The translations under genes were made by a program, and so were the position numbers. From Armatimonadota bacterium (lineage in GTDB: Bacteria > Armatimonadota > UBA5829): 58,512 nucleotides of DNA. Positions 43,301 to 50,226 of this stretch are shown piece after piece (within the stretch, counting starts at the first letter, position 1; every line of letters starts with the position of its first letter). The notes under the pieces were generated by a model that was not told the origin of the DNA, made no database searches, and was given only the letters and a program-made list of their open reading frames with translations. Location: NCBI GenBank assembly GCA_023474015.1, contig JAMCYN010000141.1, forward strand, positions 1 through 58,512, given 5' to 3'.

Positions 43301-43641
43301 CCGACATCGCCTACCAGTTGGACAACCCGGCCCCCGGCCCGGATGATGTTACTCCTCCGACCGTTACCAAGGCCGTGGCGGTCGATGCGTATACGGTTCA
43401 GGTCTACTTCAACGAGGTGGTCAACAAGAGCATCGCCCAGGTGGCCTCCTACTACAAGCTCTCGCCGTCGGTTACGATAACAAAGGCGACGCTGGGCAAC
43501 ACCGGTAAGATGGTGACTCTCAAGACCAGCACAATGCCTCGCGGGACCTATAAAGTCACGGTGACCAAAGTCGCCGACGTCGCGGGCAACGCCATACCGA
43601 TCACGGGTGCGGTCGGCAACACCGCGATATTCACCTATTAG
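40324..43641 (+). CDS. Large secreted glycosidase-like multidomain protein
   Basis: The 1105-aa protein is a paralog of the one at 36955. Order: signal peptide, barrel-like catalytic domain (about 30-450, with the same GNTAGYYFPELADAGGGEHQ and FWEPSWDAYPADL motifs), Fn3-like domain (470-560), a PA14-like or lectin-like domain (570-730: FLRDWLVIGAFDN... TDDGVKAWINGTL... GWNRILLKVDN), a second Fn3-like domain (738-826), a second copy of the PA14-like domain (840-1002) and an SbsA/Big-like Ig domain (1010-1104). The CTG at 40324, 8 bases after GGAG, gives LDTLRLIKTLAMGLVVAAL, a proper signal peptide parallel to MHTLSHK in the paralog; the ATG at 40357 would leave no charged n-region. Confidence 0.78.
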   Translation: MDTLRLIKTLAMGLVVAALMAACVSCLAAPVKTSKFPWINTWGIEYYDTNATSLQHDVDHFDFHLGPHNPAGLKALAPNTMTVSYALFDTQIKEAEGDSDRRDMQTWAASHPGVDLEDFYCHFKEDVTVRGQNGASVFIPGWDPGNPKATAPNRAASRVYYYEWLNNFYPMNLANPNYQQFKADMYYNEIQANPAFDGFMPDTAIPPMKGPDVISGSGIITEYPDQRKWAPDFVALSTVIRQRMGMNRYVIGNTAGYYFPELADAGGGEHQEWYVAFTNEHGPDKWDYWKTQSDKGIYSFWEPSWDAYPADLGRARIHYLAFHYMGQQPYIYLGFRGFGYRDVWNWAPNEFDWFAACEANVGNAVDGLYKAAKSGSDPTGQSYTIYTRRYTNALIVCRPKINWNHDNYGDNTGVAFALPSYTTSSGATSNQYKPLRVDGTLGSAVTQVTLRQPESAILFMVDAGTPNPGDVTPPVISGLSAVNVSGTGATITWSTDEASTSVVDYGPTSAYGSTSTASGMATGHSVVLNGLSAGVTYHCRVKSADAAGNTAMSADYTFTTGSPNPVPTGAFLRDWLVIGAFDNASRAGYGTDYIGETTVTPSTGSETAGQTWNAVQSSNDLIDLGGLFSDTDNKVAYAHLYVNSATEQTCYLWLGTDDGVKAWINGTLVQDNPAERPASPDTDSVLITLKQGWNRILLKVDNLYGGWGFYARLGDSQGNSVSGLSYSLDDQSSPDDTTPPDISSVASSNVTQTSATITWTTDEDSTSAVDYGTTTAYGSTANGSDSVSSHSVSLSNLIAGTTYHYRVKSDDAAGNTATGSDYTFTTLSVPQPPPPTPSASTFIRSWLLLATFDNISRTAFKTDLIGENLIAPSVDQISSGKRWRAYTSPWDQVDFLTRYTTTDYKAAYAHIYVYSPVAQSAQLWTGSDDGIKAWVNGSTVLNKAAVRPTLADQDKTPISLKMGWNRLLLKIDNLAGGWGFCARICDAYGNMLPDIAYQLDNPAPGPDDVTPPTVTKAVAVDAYTVQVYFNEVVNKSIAQVASYYKLSPSVTITKATLGNTGKMVTLKTSTMPRGTYKVTVTKVADVAGNAIPITGAVGNTAIFTY

Positions 43642-43677
43642 ATTCTCCTTCCAACACTCCGTGTAGTGTTGTGGCTT

Positions 43678-43706
43678 GAGGGGTCCCGGGCGGGACCCCT
43701 CTTTTT
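43678..43706 (+). terminator. Rho-independent terminator after the large glycosidase gene
   Basis: Arms GAGGGGTCCCG (43678-43688) and CGGGACCCCTC (43691-43701) are followed by TTTTT. It ends the exopolysaccharide locus. A smaller hairpin (AACACT/AGTGTT, 43653-43670) lies upstream. Confidence 0.88.
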
Positions 43707-43744
43707 CATGAGAGTAGATTACCCCGCGAATTGCGGCGGGTGCT

Positions 43745-44014
43745 TGTCAAATCTACGGAAAGCCCGTTGACCCGTACACCGTAAGCCCTGAGTAGGCCCT
43801 GAGTAGGCCGTAGGCCGTAGCGAAGGGCCGTATCGAAGGGCGGCTACGAAGGTAGGAAGCTCGGTTGAAACTTGCCCGGCCCTTCGATACGCCCACCAGA
43901 CCATCTCATATCAGCCAACTCCTACTGGGCTACTCAGGGCCTACGGTGTGCTGCTCCATTCTTGCGATAAATGTGCAGGCCGCTCATGTATTCCTGAATT
44001 CCGTAGATTTGACA
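43745..44014. mobile_element. 270-bp foldback / MITE-like element
   Basis: Perfect 16-bp terminal inverted repeats, TGTCAAATCTACGGAA (43745-43760) and TTCCGTAGATTTGACA (43999-44014), bound the element. Inside, ACACCGTAAGCCCTGAGTAG (from about 43777) and CTACTCAGGGCCTACGGTGT (ending about 43950) pair with one mismatch, and CGTATCGAAGGGC (near 43830) pairs with GCCCTTCGATACG (near 43880). The whole would fold as one long hairpin. No ORF of note is inside, and no clear target-site duplication was seen. Confidence 0.7.
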
Positions 44015-44037
44015 CGCGCCCAATGGCGGCTTCTGCC

Positions 44038-44066
44038 TTGACAAGCGGCCTATCTGGTGCTATATT
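44038..44066 (+). promoter_or_regulatory. Sigma-70 promoter of the secreted protein gene at 44178
   Basis: TTGACA (44038-44043) and TATATT (44061-44066) stand 17 bp apart. The sequence after -35 (AGCGGCC) resembles that of the promoter at 46231-46259 (AGCAGCC), which drives a paralogous gene. It lies 24 bp beyond the foldback element. Confidence 0.65.
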
Positions 44067-44091
44067 CCAGACATAGCTCATCCTAATTTTG

Positions 44092-44120
44092 CCGGGTCGC
44101 ATTACCAATTAGCGACCCGG
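44092..44120 (+). promoter_or_regulatory. Leader hairpin / possible operator
   Basis: Arms CCGGGTCGC (44092-44100) and GCGACCCGG (44112-44120) flank an 11-base AT-rich loop (ATTACCAATTA) in the 5' leader of the next gene. ATTTCCTTTG follows, which is a weak T-run, so it may be an attenuator-like stem, a stabilising hairpin, or a DNA operator. Confidence 0.45.
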
Positions 44121-44177
44121 ATTTCCTTTGAATCCCCGCAGCGCGACAAGGTCTGCCAATAAAGATGGAAGGAAGCT

Positions 44178-45425
44178 ATGGCAAGGACCCTGCTTGCGGC
44201 GGCCGCACTTGTGGCATGCCTGCTTGCCACGCCTTCGGCCTCCGCCGGTCTTGATATGGACTGGTGCGTCGGCCTAAGAGCGACCTGCTCCGGCGGGCAC
44301 GCCCTGAAAGACCTGTTCGTCGGCACGGCGTGGAATGCGGCCGATATCTGGAGAATCAGCCCGGAGAATGATGGCGATCACGGCGATATCGAACAGGGAA
44401 AGGCCGAGATCGGCTCGAAAGTCTGGGACAACTCCGCGCCGCATGAAAGGGCCTCGTCCGACAGGCGCGCCCCGATTACCTCGTTCGACACACGCGTGCA
44501 CCCCAAGATATGGGACCTCTATGCCAAAATCAACGGCGAAGTTCCCGGCACGATTACGATTACCGGCTGGGTCTACACCAAACTGGATGGGGCTGATATA
44601 GCGATCGAGCTTTGGAAGGCCGAAGACTACGGGGTCGCGGGTAGGACGCCGCTGTGGACCATGGTTCCCGGGGTGACAGGCAGCAGCGTCTCTCCCAACT
44701 TCACCAGCGCCCCGCTCGACTACTCGGGCGTCGATATTCCGTTGAAGCTCGTGGCGTATGCGGCGTCGGCCCCCAGGCCCTGCACAGTGGGTTCCGCGAA
44801 GTCGGAGTGGGTGGGGCAGGCCGTCTACATCGCCGACGCGGTGGTCACCTCCGCCAATGCCGATCATGCGGGCCTTTGGGTCGAGTCGGGCGACCGCGCG
44901 TCCGGCCTCAAGGTCGATGCGTCGTGGACGGTGGCCAGAGGGGACAAGGTCGAGGTCACGGGGGTGGTTTCATGGATCGACGGCGTGCCCATCTTGACCA
45001 TTCCCGAACTCAAAAAACAAAACGGCGTCAAGGGGATCGTTCCGCCTCTGCTGACCGGCGCGGCCCTCGCCTGCGACCTGACTGAGTCGCTGGCCTACGC
45101 GGGCCTCAATCCAGTCGGTCTGCTGGTTACGTGCTGCGGGAGGGTGACCGGAGTCGATGCCACCAGCCGCGCGTTCTACATCGACGACGGCTCCGGGCGC
45201 GCCGACGGCATGAGCCCGTATACCGGCCTGCGAGTCTCTTACAGCCCAGGCATCACTCCGCCCGGTGAGCATACGATGCAGCGGGTAACCGGCATCAGGA
45301 CTGTCGAGAAAGTCATGCTGGCAGGCCAGGCGATGGTCAACGGAGTGCTCCGTCCCGCGGGTACGACGCTGTATCTGCCGGTTGTTGCGATCAGGGACGC
45401 AGGGGATGTGATCCCATTGAACTGA
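44178..45425 (+). CDS. Secreted protein, paralog of the PEP-CTERM protein, no anchor
   Basis: The 415-aa product has a signal peptide (MARTLLAAAALVACLLATPS, cut after ASA). Residues about 24-200 are plainly similar to the neighbour at 45435: GLDMDWCVGLRATCSGG, LFVGTAWNAADIWR, GKAEIGS, the GTITITGWVYTKLDGADIAI stretch, and LWKAEDYGV. The second half (about 205-415) differs: two beta-rich segments (AVYIADAVVTS... VEVTGVVSW; VTCCGRVTGVDA... FYIDDGSG) of the type seen in OB-fold or DUF-type secreted proteins. No PEP-CTERM anchor is present. GGAAGG lies before the ATG. Function unknown. Confidence 0.7.
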   Translation: MARTLLAAAALVACLLATPSASAGLDMDWCVGLRATCSGGHALKDLFVGTAWNAADIWRISPENDGDHGDIEQGKAEIGSKVWDNSAPHERASSDRRAPITSFDTRVHPKIWDLYAKINGEVPGTITITGWVYTKLDGADIAIELWKAEDYGVAGRTPLWTMVPGVTGSSVSPNFTSAPLDYSGVDIPLKLVAYAASAPRPCTVGSAKSEWVGQAVYIADAVVTSANADHAGLWVESGDRASGLKVDASWTVARGDKVEVTGVVSWIDGVPILTIPELKKQNGVKGIVPPLLTGAALACDLTESLAYAGLNPVGLLVTCCGRVTGVDATSRAFYIDDGSGRADGMSPYTGLRVSYSPGITPPGEHTMQRVTGIRTVEKVMLAGQAMVNGVLRPAGTTLYLPVVAIRDAGDVIPLN

Positions 45426-45434
45426 TCATTGCGC

Positions 45435-46136
45435 CTATGCGCACTTCCGCCTCACAAAACCGCCCAAACCAGCCAGTCCGATCAGCAGCGCGGCCATGCC
45501 GGCGGGTTCGGGGCTGGCGGGGTCCGCCGATACGTAGGCCACGAGCTTGAGCTGGATGTCCGATCCCGTGTAGTCGATGGGATAGCTGGTGAGGTTGGGC
45601 GAGCCTCCGGTGCCTGTGACACCGGTCGGGACTATCCAGATCGGGTTCTTGTCGAGAACACCATATTCCGCCGTTTTCCACAACTCGACCACAACGTCGC
45701 CGGCATCGAGCTTCGCATTCACCCATCCGGTGAGCGTAATCGTTCCCGAGGCGCCGCCATTGATGCGTGTGTACAAGTTCCACGTTTTTGGGTGTGATCG
45801 GTCATTGGAGGTATCTATCTTGTAGCGGCGGTCGGACAACGCCCTGCTGTGGAAATAGCCGGTGTCATCTATCACCCCCGAGCCGATTTCGGCCTTGCCC
45901 GAACCGGGAGTACCCTGGTCACCGTCATTCTCGGGGCCCTTGGGTAGGGTGTTGCTGTTCCTCCAGTAATCGGAGGCATTCCACATAGTGCCGACCAACA
46001 GATCGCTCATTCGCCCGCCGGTGCAGTTAGCTCGCAGATAGACGGACCAGTCCGTGTCGATTACTGCGTAAGAGGGCGATGCGGCGGCTACTGATATGGC
46101 AAGCAACGCCGCAAGAAGCATAAGTCTCAAAGCCAT
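45435..46136 (-). CDS. PEP-CTERM-anchored secreted protein
   Basis: The 233-aa product starts at the ATG at 46136 (GGAAGGAGA before it) with a signal peptide (RLMLLAALLAISVAAASPSYA). The mature domain (IDTDWSVYLRANCTGG; LLVGTMWNASDYWR; LTGWVNAKLDAGDVVVELWK) is paralogous to the N-terminal half of the protein at 44178. The C-terminus has the exosortase sorting signal: SPEP, a hydrophobic helix (AGMAALLIGLAGLGGFV) and a basic end (RRKCA). Exosortase would cleave near PEP and pass the protein to the cell surface polymer. Convergent with 44178, 9 bp apart. Confidence 0.85.
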   Translation of the reverse strand: MALRLMLLAALLAISVAAASPSYAVIDTDWSVYLRANCTGGRMSDLLVGTMWNASDYWRNSNTLPKGPENDGDQGTPGSGKAEIGSGVIDDTGYFHSRALSDRRYKIDTSNDRSHPKTWNLYTRINGGASGTITLTGWVNAKLDAGDVVVELWKTAEYGVLDKNPIWIVPTGVTGTGGSPNLTSYPIDYTGSDIQLKLVAYVSADPASPEPAGMAALLIGLAGLGGFVRRKCA

Positions 46137-46230
46137 CCCATTCTCCTTCCCGTGCTCTCTTGGGAGCCTGAAGCGTGTTGTGCAAACAAAGCCCAAGTCA
46201 GTCCGCTGAACTGCTCGGGCTCCGTAGTGA

Positions 46231-46259
46231 AATATACCCTACGCTCGGCTGCTTGTCAA
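46231..46259 (-). promoter_or_regulatory. Sigma-70 promoter of the PEP-CTERM protein gene
   Basis: On the minus strand TTGACA (46259-46254) and TATATT (46236-46231) are 17 bp apart. The start would be near 46224, giving a leader of about 88 nt before the ATG at 46136. The first seven spacer bases (AGCAGCC) match those of the promoter at 44038 (AGCGGCC) except one. Confidence 0.65.
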
Positions 46260-46334
46260 GGTGTGAAGAAACGAAAGGACGAATGCGTGAGAGCGGAGAA
46301 GAAGCAAGAGGCGCGAACAATAGAGGTGGCGGTT

Positions 46335-46880
46335 ATGAGAGAGAAGTTCACAGACAGGCAGATCGCGGAGTTCCTGCGGAGATCGTATTTTGTGGTCGAC
46401 GGGCTGTGGTTCGTCAAGACCGAGGAGAAGCGCGGGTTCGAGGAGGCGATGGAGCAGGACGAGGCCGTGTGGGATGTGATGTCCAAGGTTCAGGCGAGGA
46501 AAGCCCGGAGCCTGCTCGGGATCGATGGGGACTCCATTGACGATCTGGTCAGGGCGTTCCAGTTCAAGCTGACCGCGGAAGGTTATGAGTTCGATGTGAC
46601 GCGCGACGGCGACCAGATCACTCTCAGCGTGGGTCTGTGCCCGTGGTATGAGGTGCTGAAATCCAGCGGGCGGACGCAAATCGCCGAGATCATCTCGGAG
46701 CGCATCTGCGCGCGCGAGTTTTCCGGCTGGCTCCGTGAGTTCGCTCCGGACATCGAGTTCAATATCGCGAATCGGCTGTGCGTGGATTCGGACAACTGCA
46801 CGACGTGCCGGATGGTATTTTCAGGTAATATTCCTTCCCCCAACTCCCCAGCTATTGACATCCGCCGCCATGGCCTCTAG
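46335..46880 (+). CDS. DUF6125 / ATC-hydrolase-like protein
   Basis: The 181-aa product has the pattern I associate with DUF6125 and the related L-2-amino-thiazoline-4-carboxylate hydrolase-like family: EFLRRSYFVVDGLWFVK, an acidic-aromatic helix, LCPWYEVLKSSGRTQIAEII, ICAREFSGWLREF and CTTCRMVFS at the end. Family members often carry conserved cysteines, present here in CPWY, SERICA and CTTCR. The reaction is not established. I chose the ATG at 46335 (GAGGTGG before it); a GTG at 46284 would add 17 residues. It precedes the LacI-type regulator with its own promoter. Confidence 0.6.
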   Translation: MREKFTDRQIAEFLRRSYFVVDGLWFVKTEEKRGFEEAMEQDEAVWDVMSKVQARKARSLLGIDGDSIDDLVRAFQFKLTAEGYEFDVTRDGDQITLSVGLCPWYEVLKSSGRTQIAEIISERICAREFSGWLREFAPDIEFNIANRLCVDSDNCTTCRMVFSGNIPSPNSPAIDIRRHGL

Positions 46881-46883
46881 AAT
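46855..46883 (+). promoter_or_regulatory. Sigma-70 promoter of the LacI-type regulator gene
   Basis: TTGACA (46855-46860) and TAGAAT (46878-46883) are separated by 17 bp. The -35 lies inside the end of the DUF6125-like gene. The predicted start falls inside the operator described next. Confidence 0.75.
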
Positions 46884-46886
46884 GAT

Positions 46887-46904
46887 AATGTAAACGCTTA
46901 CATT
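46887..46904. promoter_or_regulatory. LacI-family operator
   Basis: AATGTAAACGCTTACATT is a near-perfect palindrome and fits the LacI/GalR half-site pattern TGnAAnCGnTTnCA. It begins 3 bases after the -10 box and covers the expected transcription start, where a bound repressor would block initiation. The nearest regulator is the LacI-family gene starting at 46938, so autoregulation is likely. Confidence 0.8.
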
Positions 46905-46937
46905 TGCCGCCGCACGCGCCGGGCCTGAGTTAACGAT

Positions 46938-48020
46938 ATGGAAAAGCGCTTTGTCAATATCCACGATGTCGCCAGGGATGCGAACGTGAGCATCGCCACT
47001 GTTTCGCGCGTCCTCAACGAACCCGGGCGCGTGAGCGCGGATACTCGGGACAAGGTCGCGGCCAGTGTGGAGAGGCTCGGCTACACGCCTAATCTCCGCG
47101 CGAGGCTCCTGGCGCGGGGCGACTCCGGAATGATCTGCTTTCTACTCTCGAACAGGCCATTTATCCATTCCGTTCACGCTCAGGTCCTCCAGGGGGCCGC
47201 GCGTGAGGCCGATGAGTTGAGCGTGCAGATAGTCTATGCCGCTTGCAGCTATTCGCCCGACACTCCGCCCTCCGAGATCGAGATGCCCCGAATCCTGGCC
47301 GCCCGCAGGTTGATCGACGGCGTCATAGTCGCGGGTACCAATTATCCCAATATGCTCGACGCCATCGACGAGCTGGAACTGCCGCGTGTGGTCTACGGTC
47401 CTAACCTGGTCACGGCGAATGATGTTCGGATCGGCAACTCGGTTTATGTGGACGACGAGGGCGGGGGATATGAGGCAACCGCGCACTTGATCTCGCTGGG
47501 TCACGAGAAGATCTGGTTTGTTGGTGATCTCTCCATGCCGTGGTATCGCCGCAGATACGCGGGCTACCGTCTGGCGATGTCCGAGGCCGGCATTCGGTCA
47601 TTGCCTGCCGTCGGCTCTATGGCTGATGGCGAGCTTCAGATGGGTCACGATGGGGCAGAAGGGCTGTTGGAACGCGGCGAAGCGGTCACGGCGTTGTTCG
47701 TGGGCAGTGACATGGGCGCGTTCGGAGCGATGAGAGCCATAAAGGCAAGAGGGCTTCGCGTGCCTGAGGATGTGAGCGTGGTTGGTTTCAATGGTGAGGA
47801 ACTGGCCGAAATCGCTGAGCCGCCGTTGACTACCATCCGCGTGCCCACCGAAGACGCGGGGATGCGATGCGTCGAAATGCTGAACTCCATCATTAAGGGC
47901 AAGGAAGCGAACCTCGATCCCGTCGTTCTGCCCGTGCAACTAATCCGGCGGCAGTCGGCGGTCCACAGAATCGAATCGCGAAGGCGCGAAGGAGCGAAGG
48001 GCGCGAATGGGAAGGGATAA
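46938..48020 (+). CDS. LacI/GalR-family transcriptional regulator
   Basis: The 360-aa protein starts with a LacI-type helix-turn-helix and hinge (NIHDVARDANVSIATVSRVL; PNLRARLLARG) and continues with a periplasmic-binding-like sensor domain (MICFLLSNRPF; LPRVVYGPNLV; HEKIWFVGDLSMPWYRRRYAGY; VTALFVGSDMGAFGAMRAIK; VSVVGFNGEELAEIAEPPLT). It should bind DNA as a dimer and respond to a sugar or sugar acid. Neighbouring downstream genes encode sugar-phosphate/uronate enzymes. The last residues (RRREGAKGANGKG) come from a GCGAAGG-type repeat run, so the C-terminus is lengthened. Confidence 0.94.
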   Translation: MEKRFVNIHDVARDANVSIATVSRVLNEPGRVSADTRDKVAASVERLGYTPNLRARLLARGDSGMICFLLSNRPFIHSVHAQVLQGAAREADELSVQIVYAACSYSPDTPPSEIEMPRILAARRLIDGVIVAGTNYPNMLDAIDELELPRVVYGPNLVTANDVRIGNSVYVDDEGGGYEATAHLISLGHEKIWFVGDLSMPWYRRRYAGYRLAMSEAGIRSLPAVGSMADGELQMGHDGAEGLLERGEAVTALFVGSDMGAFGAMRAIKARGLRVPEDVSVVGFNGEELAEIAEPPLTTIRVPTEDAGMRCVEMLNSIIKGKEANLDPVVLPVQLIRRQSAVHRIESRRREGAKGANGKG

Positions 48021-48200
48021 TGCAGAATGAGGAATGCAGAATGCAGAATGTCCTGTTGGTCGGGGGTATTCTTGCCCCCGACCTCTCTTCCCGGCCATTC
48101 ATGGCCAACGTTGGATGGCGATTTCCGAATCGCCACCTCAAAGCTAGTTCGGGATTTCCAAATACCTCCCATCCCTTTCGTGTTTTCGTGATTGAATTCG
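48018..48200. repeat. Composite of four repeat families after the regulator gene
   Basis: In order: GAATGCA units (48018-48050); a palindrome with arms GTCGGGGGTA and TGCCCCCGAC (48059-48082), identical over 24 bp to 51501-51524; GGCGATTTCCGAATCGCC (48117-48134) and its relative; and TTTCGTGTTTTCGTG (48177-48191). No coding signal is present in the 204-bp gap. Confidence 0.75.
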
Positions 48201-48224
48201 ATTTTTGAAAGTGAGGAAGTACAA

Positions 48225-50225
48225 ATGGTATCTGAAGTGGCGAATGCAAATGCGGAGGTTGTTCTGAATCTGGTGCTGGGCGCCGATGAGCGCACAGAAG
48301 GGATGATGCCGGGGTGGGATATAGAGCTTGCCCGCCAGAGGCTGCTTTTCTTCACGAAGCCCGCCGATTTTGGGATGGCGCTCCACGAAGCCGCCGGGGC
48401 GCTGGACGCCGCGTTCGCCGAGGCCGCGACGAGCCTGAGAGAGCGCATGATCTCGTTCATGCTCGGGGTCGCCGAGTCGCTGCTGTCGCCGGTTGAGCTT
48501 CATCACAATCTTCAAAACGCCGAGTTGCACGGTTGTCCGTGCTGTCTATTGCCGGATGATCTTGCAAGCGGGTGTCAGAAAATGGCCACCGATATGGTCA
48601 AGAAATGGGCGGGCATTGATGGCATCGCTTTTCTGAACGTGACGGCGCTGATCAAGGCCGAGGACCTGTCCGTCAACAAGGGCGACAATCTCTTCGCGGG
48701 CTGGGCGCGGAAGTGGTCTGGTGAGAATGGCGGGGATCCCTACGCGAACGCGGACAATTATCTCTCCTGCTTCGGCGCACTCTATCAAAGGGGCATGTAT
48801 TATCCTGACCTCTACTTCGCGCGCGAGGAGGGCAAGACCAAGACGCAGTTCTTCAACGACTACGGCCTCCAGGCGGCGCGCTGTCGCCGGATGGGGAGCC
48901 TCGGGGGCACGACCAACCCCGCGATTGCCGTTATGGGCGAGGATGATATGTCCGGCAAGGCCAATATCTGGGGCCAGGAGGCGACCGATTACATTCTCAA
49001 GTTCCGCAATAAGTGGCACGAGGTCCGAAAGATCATCGCGAAGGAGCAGATAGCCGAGGGCAAGCCGGACGACTGGGGCGCGACCAAGTTCACCGAGTGG
49101 GTCGTGGTTGACGCGATGCTGGGCCTGCGCTCGATATTCTTGTTGAAAGGTTTGGGGCGCGTGGCGTTCCAGCTCAGGCCGGACTGGCACGACGACGAGA
49201 AGAAGCTCACCTACGCAGGGGGCGAAATCTATGACATCCTCTGCCGGCGGGTCAATATCTTCGATGATATCCTGCTCGACGGCGCCGCCGATGTATATCG
49301 CGAGGCCGCCGAGCCGCGCGTCGGCATATCCAACAATCACTTCAAGATTTCCTGCACGGGCCAGCCGGCGCTGAACGTGATTCGCAGCTTCAATGCGGGC
49401 CACTCGCCAGCCTACCCCGATGCTCTTCGAGAGCGCATGTTCACCAACGTGACGCTCTCCTACGAGGTTCCTCAGATGTATGCCTCGTCCATGGCCATCG
49501 AGAACGGCATCAGGGACTACGAGAAGCGCACCGGCGAGAAGGTCGATGACGGCGAAGGCGGCTCTGTCGTGACCAGCATGATCGGCCGGTTCAACGACGC
49601 CATCCGCGACTACAGGGTCAAGGCTCTGTTGGCGGCACTCCCGGAGAGCAGTGAGTTCAAGAGCGTCGCCCCGGCCTCGGTGAAGAAACTGACCGAGCAG
49701 TTGGTCAATAACCCCGAGTTCATCGCGGCGGTGAAGGCAGCCGGGATCGACTTTGACCCGGCCTCCGAGGAAGACGCCATCGACCGCGCCGGTACGCTCT
49801 GCACCAAGCGCGTGGTCGTGCTCCTGGAGAAGAACGAGGGCCTGGCGCGGACGCGCATTTTGACGGCGTCAAAGCGCAACTTCTTCCAGAATACCGAGCT
49901 GCTGGATGTGCCGTTCTCGACGGACTTCGGCAACATCCAGCGGATGTATATGGACGTGATGCCGCTTAAGATCGACAACTGGAAGACCATTCTCGACGAT
50001 ATGGACGCAAATGGCTGCCCGAAACCCGGCACGATCTGGGCAAAGCGGCACGAAACCCTTTCGAGGATATGGCCGGATTGGCCAAACGTTTTCGAGGCCG
50101 ACACCGTCAAGCCCGAGGATTACGCGACCTGCATCTACGTGGTCCCGACTCTGACGCAGTTTATCGGCTTCTGGAACGAGAACTGCGCCCGGGCGAAGAG
50201 ATTCGCGGATGAGGCGAGGGCGTAG
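48225..50225 (+). CDS. Large transaldolase-like protein
   Basis: The 666-aa protein carries transaldolase-type motifs in its middle: MGSLGGTTNPAIAVMGED (like the TTNPxL motif), NNHFKISCTGQPALNVI (where transaldolases have the Schiff-base lysine in a VKIPAT-type motif), TNVTLSYEVPQMYASSMAIE, and VVTSMIGRFNDAIRDY (like SPFVGRxDD). This order matches the alpha/beta-barrel of transaldolases, but the protein is twice the usual 215-330 aa, with long N- and C-terminal parts and no recognised extra domain. It may be an aldolase acting on a sugar phosphate. GAGGAAG lies before the ATG. It is 1 bp from the next gene and follows a LacI-type regulator. Confidence 0.7.
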   Translation: MVSEVANANAEVVLNLVLGADERTEGMMPGWDIELARQRLLFFTKPADFGMALHEAAGALDAAFAEAATSLRERMISFMLGVAESLLSPVELHHNLQNAELHGCPCCLLPDDLASGCQKMATDMVKKWAGIDGIAFLNVTALIKAEDLSVNKGDNLFAGWARKWSGENGGDPYANADNYLSCFGALYQRGMYYPDLYFAREEGKTKTQFFNDYGLQAARCRRMGSLGGTTNPAIAVMGEDDMSGKANIWGQEATDYILKFRNKWHEVRKIIAKEQIAEGKPDDWGATKFTEWVVVDAMLGLRSIFLLKGLGRVAFQLRPDWHDDEKKLTYAGGEIYDILCRRVNIFDDILLDGAADVYREAAEPRVGISNNHFKISCTGQPALNVIRSFNAGHSPAYPDALRERMFTNVTLSYEVPQMYASSMAIENGIRDYEKRTGEKVDDGEGGSVVTSMIGRFNDAIRDYRVKALLAALPESSEFKSVAPASVKKLTEQLVNNPEFIAAVKAAGIDFDPASEEDAIDRAGTLCTKRVVVLLEKNEGLARTRILTASKRNFFQNTELLDVPFSTDFGNIQRMYMDVMPLKIDNWKTILDDMDANGCPKPGTIWAKRHETLSRIWPDWPNVFEADTVKPEDYATCIYVVPTLTQFIGFWNENCARAKRFADEARA

Positions 50226-50226
50226 T

